This document shows, piece by piece, positions 13,502 to 26,519 of a stretch of 64,000 bases of DNA. Position 1 is the first letter of the stretch. Each line of letters opens with the position of its first letter. The notes beneath the pieces were generated by a model, which saw only the letters and a list, made by a program, of their open reading frames with translations, was not told where the DNA came from and did no database searches. The stretch spans positions 7,254,001-7,318,000 of the forward strand of contig NC_058150.1 of NCBI RefSeq assembly GCF_011075055.1, written 5' to 3'. Position numbers and translations under genes: made by a program. The stretch comes from Mangifera indica. Taxonomy: Eukaryota; Streptophyta; Magnoliopsida; Sapindales; Anacardiaceae.

Positions 13502-13817
13502 TGTTGAAGGTTGATTCAAATTGTCAGGTGTTTTATTCTATTTAGACTCATTCTTGTGCTAGTTGTCTTGGAGTTAGAGTTTTAATAATTTCTGGTGGAG
13601 TCGAGTTACTTTTGAGATTGTACCAAGATTTTCTTGTGCTGTTAGCATTTTGATGCCTATTTAAAGGCACTTTGAGTTGATGAATAATACAAGCAAATTC
13701 AGAATAAATTTCCAGCGCTCTTCGGATTAAAGTTCTCCCTTTTTTGCTCTATTTTTGTTGAGTCTTTTTCTTGTGTCTTATCATTCGTGAACATGATCTT
13801 ACAATTTTATCCGCAGA
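13502..13817 (+). mobile_element. Ty1/copia-type LTR (solo or end fragment)
   Basis: The sequence just before 13502 reads GAACTGAGGCGGAG, a purine tract like the one preceding the 3' LTR of plant copia elements. The LTR then starts TGTTGAAGG. Inside are a TATA-like TATTTAAAGGCA (about 13659), an AATAATACAAGCAAATTC leader and a T-rich tail. The right end is placed near TTTATCCGCA and is uncertain. No coding domains were recognised upstream, so most of the element is gone. Confidence 0.45.
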
Positions 13818-15300
13818 ATAATATTGTGTTGTGTACTTAATTGATGATTGATTCTTGGGATTATTTTCAGTTATGTGCTGCAATTTAGAGGTGTTTTCTG
13901 CATTTTCCTAATAGAAAGATCTCAATGAAATCACTTTTTAGATTGCATATATATAGAACATAGAAATCACCAAGGTATTCCTCAAAGTAACACTTCATAT
14001 TTATATAAATATGACAGTTATATTTTCTTTAAACATTCATGAGGACTTACTTATAGGTTACGGCCTTTCACTTGTATCAGTTCTATTTTATTCCAATTTG
14101 AAATGGACAAAAGTGAATGAGATGTCGTCTTCTATCTTCTGTCTCTTTTACCTAATCCAGTAGCTGATCTTGCGTGTGAACTAGATTGCCTAGTTTTCCA
14201 TAGAAGCAGCCTTGATATCAGAGAAGGATTAGTCAATGAAATCCACGTTAGTTGTCCACAACAAAGGAAACATATCTATAATGTAAAAGCTAGCGTTTCT
14301 AAAACGTATTTCCACATACCCTCTTATGCCTATAGTCTTATAGGAGACTGTGCATGTAAGGACAAGAAAGTACTTTTGTTCTTTGAATTTAATGGACAGA
14401 ACGACTTTTGGGGAGGCTATGGCCAACAAAGCCTTCTATGCGTGGGCGGCGAGACTTAAGGAAGAAGAGGAAGGTGATGATGATGACGAGACGATGATAG
14501 TATTATTGCGTGATTAAATTGAATTGCCATGAAAAGAGTGCCAGTTTGGTTGTTGGTTCTTAGATCGTCTGTGTACCATATTATTAGGAAAAGGTTCCCA
14601 CGTCAAATCTTTAAAAATACAAAATGCAATTTTCCTTTTCCATCTACAAAAATAATTTTACCTATAACAAGAGTTAAAGATATTCATATACTGTCCAGAG
14701 AAATGAATTGATCGACTAGTAAAAAATTAGCTACAATGTAGAAAAGAAATAAACCAAAGGAAATATCATTGTTTGCATTTCCTATTGACTCCGATTTATC
14801 ATAAAGCCAGTGTTATTCTTTCAATAAAGTTTCGACCTGATGAAAGTTCTTTTGTCGTTATACATTCACTTTGTCTTTCTAGTCAGTTAAAAGGTAAAAT
14901 GTTGGGTTTTGATGGGGTGTCCGACAGTTTGTGTCATTGAGATATGTTTGTATCATGTTAATTTGAGTTTTAGGTTGAAGACTTTAAACCAAATCCGATC
15001 TAAAATAGAATTGTGTCAAAATCTTTTAACGCTAAACTAAACCAAAATATTTTTGGGTTAATCTAATCTAACTCAAATTAATCTAAACTACTATGTAATA
15101 AATAAAGTCGTGTCAGAACACAACATGTAACAACATGATTTGTTATAAAACAACACACTTTGTCACAGCTCAGAATAACATGATTTGTTACAAAATAATA
15201 CACAAAAAAGATATCATGACACAAGACAACATTTTGTTAAACAAAATTATCTTATTTTAAGTTAACATTAAGGGGACAAGTAATCAAATATTATTCTAGT
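13818..15300. other. Intergenic, possible MITE relic at 14.9-15.25 kb
   Basis: Nothing coding recognised. Short frames at 14229-14429 and 14529-14711 have no recognisable product. From about 14930 to 15250 the DNA repeats GTGTC/ACATGATTTGTTA-type blocks, which suggests an old MITE, but termini cannot be defined. Confidence 0.3.
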
Positions 15301-15304
15301 AATC

Positions 15305-15740
15305 TATCTTTTATTACATCTATTATCTTGTTTAATTTGTCAGGTAATAAAAAATTTCAGTAATTTTCTATTATCAATAATGATATGATAGGTAATATAA
15401 ACAGTAATTTAATACCATTTTTACCTTAAATATTAAAAGATGATCAAAGTAATATTAATTTTATTACAATTATATTATTATTAATTTTTTAAACTAAAAT
15501 ACTCTCATTTTCAATTAATATAACAAGTAACATGAAAAATATTTTAAAATAATTATACCAATAATATAGTAAAATAATATCTTAATATTTTTTATTATAT
15601 ATAACTAAACACAATAGTTATTTATATATATAAATTTTTGTCAAACATAATAATAATTTATATGCAATAGTAATTTATACTTATGGTAATATTTTATTTT
15701 AAATAATAAAAAGTTACCTAAACCAAATACACCATAATAA
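15305..15740. repeat. A+T-rich MITE, copy 1
   Basis: Shares order and sequence with 52440-52870: a GTAATAAAAAATTT block, then TTTCAATTAATATAACA(A)GTAA, an AAAAAATATTTTA block, an ACATAATAGTTATTTATA block and a terminal ACC(A)AACC-type end. The left arm (GGTAATAAAAAATTT) and right arm (AATAAAAAGTTACCTAAACCAAA) are inverted relative to each other, as in a MITE. No target duplication was confirmed. Confidence 0.5.
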
Positions 15741-16610
15741 TTTGCTTATTTTCTGTATGATCAATTGTAAAGATAAAAAAAAAAAAAAACAGAATATCAT
15801 AATAAAAAATTCAAATAAGTCTGCAAATTCAACTCCAAAATAATACAATTGATAACCAACAAAATTAATAATTATTAGTCAAATATTTAAGAAAACCCAA
15901 TTTTGTTCATATCATGCTATATTGGGCTAATAGCTTGTGTCAAATTATACTAGGTCTAGGTTCTTCTTTCACAATTAACAACTCATACACGGTAGTAATG
16001 GAGGTTAGACTTTTAAGAAGAATAAAGCATTATGCCGACAATAGCAAAGACTCAACAAAGAAATCCATGTGAAGAAAGTTGTTACCTTTTGCCTTTTGGC
16101 TGTTTTCTTTATTTACACAATAGCTTTTTAATGATTACTAACAATTGTTGCTACAAGTCAAAACTTTGCTTTTTCAAGCAAATCAACAAGAGGCCACACA
16201 AACCTAATCAGTTGATTCCTTTTCTTGTATAATTTGTATAATCAAGTCTAATAATTCAACATAACTACGACTTAGACTTGAAAGGTTGGGAATGGCTAAC
16301 TTTTCCCTAGAGAATAAGATAAAAGATCAAACAGATTAAAACCATTTTAAATTATGATTATTTTTATATATTTTGGCTTCAAACAATATTAATTACTACC
16401 TCTGCGCTGCGTTGAGCTATGGAGTGTTGATCAGAATGAGGATTGAGGATTATAATGATAATGATCTAAGGAAAATGACTATGGCATACTGTTATTAGAA
16501 AATAACAAAGAATTTCACTTATCAACAAGACAACAGCAACTACAAAACCAAACCCTAATGCACAAAGATAGTTTTCAATACAAGTAGTCTCACATGCGCT
16601 TACACAAAAT
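15741..16610. other. Downstream flank of the MYB gene
   Basis: This is the 3' side of the minus-strand MYB gene and probably includes its 3' UTR near 16400-16610. A frame at 16032-16232 has no recognisable product. Confidence 0.4.
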
Positions 16611-17928
16611 TTACAAAAAATCACTAATATCCAAACTCTCTGGAATTTCAAACTTCAACAAGCTGCTGCAGTAGCTTTCGATCTCATCTTCGAGGCTGCT
16701 GTTGATGTAAGTGGATGATGAATTCAACGGAGTCGGGCTTGATAACGGCGTTGACATAACAAAATCAAAGCTAAAATTTTTATTACCGTTGTTGAGTGAT
16801 TGGAAACTTGAACTATCAGAAGGAACAGGAAGCGTGGGGTTTGAGCTACAATTCATGTGATTTGGTTCTGAAGCAGCAAAAGTTTCAGCTAAACTTGAAG
16901 GTTTCAAATTCTGTTGCATATTTTGGCTGCTAAAGTTTGTCAGGTTGGACAATAGTCCTTGCACATTGACTTGCATAAGTTGCGTTTGTTCAAAGTTTGA
17001 AGTATTGTTTGCATTAGATGAGGTGCAATTTGAAACCTCCGCAATAGAAGTCTGAAACTGGTCATTTACTTGCGAAGTAATTGTTGTCTGGTTTTGAAGC
17101 TGAGGAATATTGCAAATCTGGTTTTTCTGGAGATACTGCATGACTGTTTCCGGGTTTTCTTGATTCAATGACAAGATAGTAGAAGCCAGCCTAAGCAGTT
17201 CTGGGTTTAGGAGAGCTTGAGCACCAAAGAGGCTTGACACATCGAGAAGTGAAGAGTTACACAAAGTTGAATTTAGAAGTGTTGATAGGTCAAGAAGATC
17301 AAGGCGACGAGCATGAGTCACAGGATCAATTCCGTTCCTAAGAAGCCTCTTTCTGATATGAGTGTGCCAGTAGTTCTTTATTTCATTGTCAGTCCTCCCT
17401 GGCAAGCGCGCTGCAATAGCTGACCACCTATAGTAGAAAAAAATGCAAGTGAGCTACAAAAATAATCTTTTCAATGGAGTTGCTAACCTAACATTTATGG
17501 GTTTACTTTCTTGACTATAATTTAAAATAGAAATTATTGGAAAATTATGGCCATACTTGTTTCCCAACAAGCTATGCAGTTGGATTATGGTCTCTTCTTC
17601 TTCAAAAGAAAATCTTCCCCTCTTAATATCAGGTCTCAGATAATTAGTCCATCGAAGACGACAACTTTTCCCACATCTTTGAAGCCCTACACCATTGAAT
17701 AACAAGATGTATTATCAATCATATCTAATTAATCATCAAATCAAATTAATTGAACCAGAATAGTGTTAAATAGCAGGAGAAAGATTGATATGTACCGGCT
17801 TTCTTAGGAAGATTGCGCCAGTTGCCTGGGCCATGCAATTGAATATAGCTGATGAGCTTATCATCTTCCTCAGGAGTCCAAGGACCTTTCTTGAGTCCAT
17901 TCTTATCACAGCAAGGTGCTCTTCCCAT
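16611..17928 (-). CDS. R2R3-MYB transcription factor (subgroup 11-like, MYB41/74/102 type)
   Basis: Three exons on the minus strand: 17928-17796, 17686-17557 and 17427-16611, all with GT-AG introns, giving 359 residues. The start is placed at MGRAPCC, the invariant family start; an in-frame ATG five codons upstream (17943) is possible but atypical. The R2 repeat has its tryptophans in [15 protein letters not shown] and CRLRW. R3 contains [20 protein letters not shown], then [16 protein letters not shown]. The motif following R3, [16 protein letters not shown], is characteristic of subgroup 11 members linked in Arabidopsis to stress, ABA and suberin responses. The C-terminal half is Asn/Ser/Gln-rich and ends in an acidic, hydrophobic tail ([12 protein letters not shown]), a likely activation region. 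Intron positions match the standard R2R3 pattern. Acts in the nucleus as a DNA-binding regulator; target genes are not inferable here. Confidence 0.93.
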
Positions 17929-18025
17929 TGTCTCCTTTCTCACAAATGGTATCCAATAAACGGCGAACGTTACAGTGTGGGCTCTGAAAGAAACAAACTG
18001 TTGCTTCCTTAAGGAAAGATGAGCT

Positions 18026-18034
18026 CTATTTATA
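18026..18034 (-). promoter_or_regulatory. TATA box of the MYB gene
   Basis: TATAAATAG on the minus strand, about 98 bp upstream of the MYB start codon, in the usual position for a plant core promoter. The 5' UTR would then be roughly 60-70 nt. Confidence 0.65.
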
Positions 18035-20200
18035 GGACTGATTCAGAAGTGTGCGGTTAGTCAAAATATTTGGCGCCGTCCTCATGTCATGTGCCCTTTT
18101 ACCTGTATGTACTTTTCTCTAATTAGCTTAATACATTTGTGTTTGTAATATGTATTTACCGAAGTGTTTAATTATCTATAAATAACAAATGTATACAATA
18201 AGAGAAATATAATTGGATTCAAAATTTTGAGTGGAATCAAGGTCAACTTCGAGTTTGTTTGAAAGGAATTGAGTTCAACTCATTTGAGAAGAATTGAACT
18301 TAAGTTTGATTCGAGTTCAAGTTCAAATCAAGCTTTGAGTTTGAGTTAGTATTAGAACAATGTTGTTTTGATGTGTATTTATCAAAACAACATTATTTTA
18401 ATTTTATTTATATCTAATTTGTTACACTTGCAAGCTAGCGAGCTAAACATTCCCAAAATTCAAGTTTAAAAATATTGAATTTTTTTTAATTGAGCTCGGT
18501 TCAGGCTCGTTTAAGCGGATCTTGAACAAACATTGCTTAAATCTGGCCTTAAAAAGAGCAACACGCGTCCACCTTATTATTATTAGAAAAAAAAAAGATT
18601 AAGAGCCTCATCCTATCACTTTTTGTCGCAGGTTGATTATACTCATATATTTCTCAATTTTTAAAATAATAACTTGAAAACGAATTTGAACAGATGCCCT
18701 GGTTTCTTTGGGATAATTTTGTCTCTATTATATGCGTTCAGTTTATATATTCTTGATCATTTTATGAAACTTGTATGTGGTCAGTTCGGTTTTGAACGGC
18801 ATTTATCGTAAAAATTATTGAACAATTAGCAGACTGGTTTGAACGTAAACTTGATTCTTGGAAAAGACTGAACATGAAAAATAATAATAGTGCTTTGGGA
18901 TTGACCAAAAAGTGATACAAAAAGGGTTGACTTCTCGTTTTTCTCCTATCGTACAGTTCCAGCGGGAAAATTGGACGGTAAGGTAGGCAGGCCTCGCCTT
19001 ATCAATATGGGAAAATTTTTCCACTGTTTTACTTTTTTTTCATCCAAAATTTTGAATTTATTAGCCCCTTCAAGGCTTTCTCCACGCTGGCTGTCGTTAG
19101 CTTAATGGGTCTTCTCATTAGCTACAACCACTGATAATAAATATAGCAATCATGAAAATCACAATCATTCCGCGACTATATGTAGAATAAGTTATAAATT
19201 TGAACAAGCAATGAGGAAATAAGATGTTTATTTGAACTAATTTGCGCTAGATTATGCGTATTTATTATTATTATTATTATTTTGCATATGTTAAACTTTG
19301 TAAATATTATTATTAATAGTCCTTATTTTCCTAGATATCGTTTGTATAATAGAAACTCAAACTAAAAATGTATTCAACTTTACCTATTTTATTGCGAATT
19401 CACAATCAACACCAACCTCGATTTTATTGTATTGTTCAAGGTGGAAGTCCTTTTACAAAATTTTTGTTGTGTCATATAAAACCTTACTTATTTAAATTCA
19501 CAAAAACGATATTAGAGATGTGATCAACTATGTAAATAGTGTATGATAATTAGTCATATTGCTTACATGGTAATTAACTTAAAACAAAGATAAAAGTTTT
19601 TTTATCTAGAAATAACGAAACAAATAAATTTTGACAATTTTATAATTTAATTAATCATGTTCTATATTTATCTTCTGTAAACACAAGATAACTATTATGA
19701 TCCTGTTTTCACTTATTTTACAGGAATACATAAACTAGCACTTTTATTGTGGATGACTAGATTTGCTGCACTAGAACCCATATATATTTTTTTATGTAAT
19801 TTACTCAACTAATATCTTAAAAATATAAGATTGTACAAAGGTAAAAGAGGTTGACCTATAACATTTAGTCATTTACAATGAATTTATCAAATTTTGAACA
19901 AAATACTTGCTAACAAAACAATGAATGTAAGCTCATGAGTATTTGGTTAAATCACTTTAAAAATGTCTTTGTTTCTTGTATTACTTGCACAAAATTTCAC
20001 CTATGATTCTGATCAAGTCCTTTACTTCTCACTTGCACAAATTTTTACATCAACAATTTGGTATTAAAAAGAGGTCAACCCAAAGGCTTTGCCAAATTTT
20101 CTAGTAAAAAATCATTTTCTCTAGTTGAATTCTATCGGAACACCCTTTCCATGACTCTATATAAAAGAAGATCATAGAAAACCCTAACAAGTTAGGCTAG
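18035..20200. other. Upstream region of the MYB gene, with a MITE-like hairpin
   Basis: About 18225-18550 is rich in TTCGAGTT/GAGCTCGGTT/GGCTCG blocks, like 61010-61380, and looks like an old hAT-type MITE. It contains a perfect 14-bp inverted repeat with an 8-nt loop at 18359-18394. The remainder is A+T-rich, with a TTA microsatellite near 19259-19280. The frame at 18815-19024 is not recognisable. Confidence 0.4.
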
Positions 20201-22040
20201 TAGAGTCAATCAAAATGTGCACCATGAAGAACAACAGGAACTTGTTGCTAAAAACCAACTTGTCCCAATAGTTGAAGCATCATTAGTAGCCCCCACTATG
20301 GAGGCATAGTTGAATGATTCCATTGGAGGTCTAGCCAACATCATCGTCCCTTTTATCCTTTGGAATGATCGTTTTACCCCTTTTTCACATGACTTTAACA
20401 TATATTCATCTCTAACACATCATGTGCATTATATTAACTTATTTAAATCTTAAATAACATGAAATAAATAAAATTAAGCTTGATATGCACTTGTGGGTAT
20501 TACATGTAAAGGTGTTAACTTGAAATACATAGATGACAACTCACATTAAAAAGACACCAAACATTAGCGTGTAGTGGAAAACTCATGTCATAGGCATATC
20601 ATCTATTTATTATTATCATGTGTTGAAGCAAGAATTGTCTTTAAGGCAACCCTAGTTGCTAGGCTTGAATATCAGATTTGCAACATACAAATATCATTTC
20701 ATGATGTATAGAGGATACCTCACGTTAAGAAGATATTAATTTTCTGCTACCACTACCACCACACACCGCAAAAACTAACATTAACTGTAAGGCAACCCAA
20801 TTGATAAGGCTAAAGGTTGAATTTGTGTGACCACCTACCTGAATGCTGTTAAACCTTTCTAAAAAGGTGGTCAAACTTAATTTAATGGGTATTCCCTTGG
20901 ATGGGCTCAAGTAAACCCTTGATGTCCTCATGACCTAAGTTGACAAAATGAATATAAAAATTAGAGAATCTTCTTTCTTCTTACTCTAGTGTGTCATGCA
21001 CATTTTCTCAATGGCTTCAAAACATCTTCCATAGCCTCATTTGATGGAATAGGTAACCCAAAAGATCATTTGGACTCATTCAACTACCTCATAAACCTTT
21101 ACTAAATCTCTGATCCAATATGATGTTGTTGTTTGGTTGTCAAACTCTAGATGGTTTAAGAAGCTACTTGCTAGATCCATTACCTTACGGAAGTAATTCT
21201 TCGCACAATGCCTTTGATAGTTCCAAGCGACTAGAATGTTTTCATGCCTTTAAGTAACCTAAGAAGTATGCTTAAAGAGATGGATGAAACATTGAAGTGT
21301 TGCTTAAAACAACTCAATGTTAGAACTCTTAATAGTCATTTATGCCCTAGAGATATGAATGTGTGTATTCACAATAAGTGAAATTTGTCCATACACAAAG
21401 TTTTGCATAAAACTTCAGGCAAAAGAATGTTTATCTTTGGCCTGTTTCTATAAGATTTTTAAAAGCATCTTTGGATAAAAAAACTTTATGATCACACTAC
21501 AAATTGTTGGCTTGGAAGCTTCGACCAGTGTTTTTGTGACCAATGAGAACAAGTCAAAGGGAAACAAATGAGGCACTAGGGACAAGAAGAAAGTGTTTAT
21601 CAAGAAACAAGAAATAGAATAACCAAGAAAGATTCTGCTATGTTTACTCGTTATAATGACTACACCTCCTATTTTCTCCCATTAATCACATCTTTGTAGT
21701 AATCAAAGAATGGGCATATTATTACGCCTTTGAGCTTTAAAAGAGATCACATCAAGTAAGATCACATCAAGTAAGATCCTAAGAAATTTTATTGTTATTA
21801 TAGTGAAGTCAAACATGATGACGAACAGTGAGTATAATCTCAAGAATAAGTTAATGTCATATGTTGACTCGAGCAACTTAACAATTCAACTCCTAATTAC
21901 TCGGCAGTTACTGAGTATGCTCAAGGCTGGGGGTATCAAGTCCTTTGTTCACATGATTCCTAAGTATGTATGTTTACAATCATACTTAAAGTTCAATTGT
22001 CAAAAAGGACTTAAGTTTGCATTGTGTAATAATTGAAGTT
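20200..22040 (+). mobile_element. Ty3/gypsy gag relic
   Basis: Plus-strand translation near 21010-21110 reads ASFDGIGNPKDHLDSFNYL, which matches the start of the plant Ty3/gypsy gag domain (consensus DGxxDPxxHLxxF). Further on, 21640-21660 reads FTRYNDYT, a match to the block upstream of the gag zinc knuckle. At 21790-21830 a YYSEVKHDDEQ-like stretch occupies the place of the knuckle. Stop codons and frame changes are frequent, so the gene is dead. No reverse transcriptase or LTR was identified. A short tandem duplication of GATCACATCAAGTAA lies at about 21745-21778. Confidence 0.5.
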
Positions 22041-22817
22041 GTTATCCTTAAGTTCTTAGGTCAATTATCAGACTTTTTTCCTGTCTATATGTATCATTAT
22101 TTAAGAAGACAAGATAAACCTTATTATAGAAAAACATGAGCATACTTAAAAACTACGAATAAGAAAAATAATGGTTAAACTCACATTCAAAGAAATTAAG
22201 AAAATCTGAAGGAAGAAGGTAAAACAATTTAACTTAATGTTACACTTCATAAACCTTTTAAGCTTTGCATGCATAATAAGGTCCCAGAACCATTCCTGTG
22301 TTTCTTTTGAGATGCTCTCCCTTATCATCAAAGCTATTGTGGAGACGTTTGAATGCACCTTGGCAATTTGGTCAACTTTATAGGAGTAAGAAAAGGAGGA
22401 GCTACACTTTTTTGGATGTACGAGGTAGTTTTAATAAGACTACCTTAGACTATTGCAGAAAAAGAATCATCAAGATGTGGCCTTTTCCTTTATGGTTTCA
22501 TTGTTCTTTTTCCCTTATGCAAACTAGGATAAGAGACTCGTTTTTTTCCTACTTATTATGGATCTGCTATAAACGAGCAAGTAAATGTTAGACAAGAAAG
22601 TATTCCCTTTAAGGCAAAGCCTAGATGGTCATTATCTCTTCCTGCCTAATTATTCAACTGAAGAATGCAAGGTGCTAGCAATCTCATATATGAAAGAAGA
22701 ACCAAAGTTAGCCAAATTAACAATTCAGGTTGTACAAAAAATCTAGATTGAAAAGATGGTTTATGAGTCTTATCTACACTTAACTCAATAAAAACCCCTA
22801 ACAAAGTGTTCTACCCT

Positions 22818-22859
<42 letters not shown>

Positions 22860-23710
22860 TAAAAATATTTAAACGCAAAAGTAAACCACCTAAGAAAAGC
22901 ATAAAGTATAGGATAAAAAACTAAGAAAGTTTACAATGATGGTGGTTAGTTAAAAATGCTTCAGTAACATTCTTGTTTTAGAGTGAAGAAAGTAACCAAA
23001 TGGCACTTGCTCAAAAGAAACTAGGAAATTATCTAAAAATGTTTAGAGGTCCAAAAAAGTCTAGAGTACTATAAGGTTTTCTGAAAATTTTCAGAATGTC
23101 GAATAAGGTCAAAAACTTCAAAATCTTACAGTAAAGGAGAAGCTGAAACATGAGTTTAAAACATTTTATAGACAATTTGGGAACAAATGGGAAGCAATCT
23201 CAATTGTTTAAGTTAAGTTGGTGATATATGTCATTGATCAAATGATGTACATGAATCATACCTAATACGAAATCATGGTAATTTTAATTGCCATGATAAG
23301 CACATAGCACACATGCAATGTATTAAATTCAAGACATTACTTTCACAATCATGTTGCAAAGAAAGAAATCACAATCATTCATGTGTTATTCATTTGTGCT
23401 AAAAGGTGAAGAGTTTTTAAAATCTTACTTAGACTCCAAAGACTGAGTTTTGTGTGGTCAAACTCTTGCTTACTCAAATTCATAAAAGTGACATGGGAGA
23501 GGCAGCTAATTATACAAACAACATGCATCAATCAACCACATCACCTATACATTGATCAACTCAAACCATAGATAAAAGCTCTTTCACCTAGAAACAAGGA
23601 GGAGGACAAATCTTGACAATTCTATGATCTAATCAATCACTTTTTTTTGGATGAAAATATAATAGTGCTATCATGACACCATTTTCTTCTATTTTAAAGA
23701 GATAACATGA
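22041..23710. other. Intergenic with a CA microsatellite
   Basis: No gene recognised. A (CA)n microsatellite of about 19 units spans 22820-22857. Frames at 22146-22358 and 22298-22591 overlap on opposite strands and match nothing known to me; they may be further retroelement debris. Confidence 0.45.
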
Positions 23711-23719
23711 TTTTTAAAA

Positions 23720-24648
23720 GGGAAAAGGACTATTTTCCACCCATTTTTTACCCCATTCTCAAACTTATACCCACGACAGTTCAAAAATCACTTTTTTCAC
23801 CTATGACCAAACTGTCATCCATTTTTTTAGTTAGGGACAGGGGTAAAATCGTTATTTTAATTATAAACCTCAAAACTTTAAAATTTCACCATTTCCCCCT
23901 CTAGGTTTTAAAAACTAACACCTCAACCCATCCTTAAAGTTTGAAAAGTTTAGATTTCACCCCTAGGGTTTGCTTCCTTCTCCGACCACCACCGATGGCC
24001 AACGCATTCTACCGATCTCTTATCTTCGACTACAAAGGACGATGAAAAATGACCCTTTGTTGTCCAAATCTGGATGATGAAGTGTCACCAGATCTGAAAG
24101 AACAGATGAAGGACAACGCTTCGTCGTCTGGGTGGATCTCTTTGTCGCACGATGGTGTGACGAAGAGATCTCTGTCTCTTGGTCACATCATGCGACGAAG
24201 AGCTCCATCTCTTCGTCACACCGTGTGACCGAGAGATGAAGATCTCTTCGTCGCACCATAGCCATCGCACCAAGAGAAGGAAGAGGTTGATGACGACGTT
24301 GAAAGATGAAGTTGAAGAACGGCGGTGAAACTGCTATTTTTGAAAGTTATAGGGGGTGGCTGCGTTTTGAAAAATATGAAAACCCTAGGTTTGGGGGTGA
24401 AAATGTTACTCTTCACAATTTAAAAACTTTAGGTAAAGGTAAAATGTTAGTTTCTAAAACTATGGGGGGTTAAAAGTAATAAACTTTATAACTTTTAAAT
24501 ATAAACAGTAAAATAACTATTTTACCCCTCCCTTTAACAGAAAAAATGGACGGCAGTTTGGTCATAGGTGGAAAAAGTGGTTTTTGATCTGCCGTAGGTA
24601 TAGGTTTGAAAATGAGGTAAAAAATGGGTGGGAAATAGTCCTTTTCCC
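23720..24648. mobile_element. Mutator-like foldback element with 9-bp target duplication (copy 2)
   Basis: Starts GGGAAAAGGACTATTTTCCA and ends with the inverse, AAATAGTCCTTTTCCC. The flanks carry a perfect 9-bp duplication TTTTTAAAA (23711-23719 and 24649-24657). TIRs are about 150-200 bp and closely match those at 4008-4962. The interior (about 23980-24310) has the same alternating blocks of GTGCGACGAAGAGATC and its inverse as copy 1, but in a different number and arrangement. No transposase frame is present. The short frames on either strand are not conserved in copy 1 and are not genes. Confidence 0.87.
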
Positions 24649-24657
24649 TTTTTAAAA

Positions 24658-26510
24658 TTTTAGATGACTAGATTCAATGTAATAGGATTTATCTATAACT
24701 CTAATGTGATTTACTAAATTAACTCTCCCTTTTTTTTCCTATAAAGAAATGATTGTATAGAGATAAAGGAGGTTTAACCTGTAATATTTACAATAACTTT
24801 GTCAAATGTTAGCAAAAATACTCAATAATACAACAATAGACATAAATTCCTAAGTATTAATCAAACCACTTTAAAAATGTCTTTGTTTTCTCTATTGCAT
24901 GCAGAAAACTACACCAGTCATTGCAATCACAAATCTTTTAATTCCACAAAATAACACCATTGAACTTGCTTGTTTTTTGTTAGTGCAGATTTTCACAGCT
25001 TTTAGATGTATTTTTTTTCAACGTGTGTATAAAAATTGTCTAAATTGATTTCAGGAAACTTCTTTTCAACATGTTTTCTGTTAAAGAAAATAATTATATG
25101 ATATAGTTGCGTCACCTACTAAGAAACCTGTGGTCCTCTACAATACGAAAAAGTGCAAATCCTTCCAAACCGAAACTGGCTTGCTACAAACCATTAAATT
25201 TCCACCACGTAGCATGCGATTCCAGGCGTCCTCTCTACTTCCAACCAATAAAGTCAACTATCTTCGTTACTCTCCTTTCGCTGTGACAATTGTCCATTTT
25301 TGTCACAAATGTATCTTTCTTCTGCATGTGCATATATGAGGCTAGCTTTTATTTTTAGAAAGCTGCTCGATTGAATTAAAAGTCATTGGAAATCTGGTGT
25401 TTTCTTCATCCAACTCTATCTAACAAAAGAGACAATGGTCAAATGCTTTTATATTATCTACTGAGATTTGCCCTAATGTCAAAACACTATTTCTTCAGCT
25501 TGCTTGTGCTACATTTTTACCTTTCTTTTATTGTCTCTCCAGGAAACTCTCTAGAAGAGCTTGAACAGTTCTTTTAATTTAGACATACTCTTTCATTACA
25601 TGTCCATTTCATTACTATAAAGTCTTGATTACATCTTTTGCCCCCCTGTTTGTTGTCTAGAGACAGAAATTTCATTATCTTTTGCCCCTACTTAATTACC
25701 TAATTAATAAACAAATGTGGTTCTCATTCTGATCTTACATCTATAGATTCTCAATAATTTCCCTTTACATTGAATTCCCATCATATTTTAATAGTTGCTG
25801 ACATACATGTACTTGTTCAAACAATTACTTGTCACAAATCTGGGTGATTTACTTATCCATGCATAGCTTACCCAATATTGTCATTATCGTCTATGGAGTT
25901 GACTTCAATATATATATATATAAATAGAACTTATGGTATTTATACAAATGTTGTTAAATTATTGTTGAGATGTGTCCAAGAGATCCAACAAACTTTGAAT
26001 ATTGGTGTGCTTTTTCATAATTTCTGGCAAGGTATCAATTCATGCACTGTTTTTAATTTTATTCTACGTACGTACGTATGCAAGATATGGTATTCTGCTA
26101 TAAATTTAAAACGTATAGAAAATTAGTAATATATTATTACGGAGAAGATGAACCTGCCTCTACTCCTGTCAGTCGTTGAATCATATATTCATGATCACGA
26201 CCCGTGGCAAAGCAATGTGGTGGAAGATATTAGTATGCACGGCAATGTTACACGTACAGGATGCTGTTAAACATGCTGGTGTCAGTCTATCCACTTGTTT
26301 TTTTTTTTTTTTCGGCCAACCTTCTACACGTTTATAAGGTGATAGAATTGATAATAATTATGTCAACAAGAGCACTAGCAATGCGGGGCGTGGCACAGTT
26401 TTCTACCGAGGAATCATCGGCCACGCTAACCTCTGGTTGGTTAACTATTCATCTTTATCTTAGAAGTTGGGGGTAGACCAATAAAAAAGGTTGGTTGAAA
26501 AACGATCATC
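24658..26510. other. Intergenic, no gene seen
   Basis: A+T-rich DNA with several chance frames (25130-25339, 25386-25577, 25878-26126, 26261-26476), none recognisable. Includes a short TA repeat near 25908-25921, an ACGTACGTACGT tract near 26066 and a T-run near 26297. Confidence 0.4.
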
Positions 26511-26519
26511 ACAAAAAAA

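Noticed and set aside
22298..22591. 97-residue plus-strand frame
   Set aside because: No recognisable family, overlaps a minus-strand frame, and no splice or promoter context was seen.
22820..22857. CA repeat considered as possible regulatory or CRISPR-like array
   Set aside because: Plain dinucleotide microsatellite; CRISPR arrays are not expected in a plant nuclear genome.
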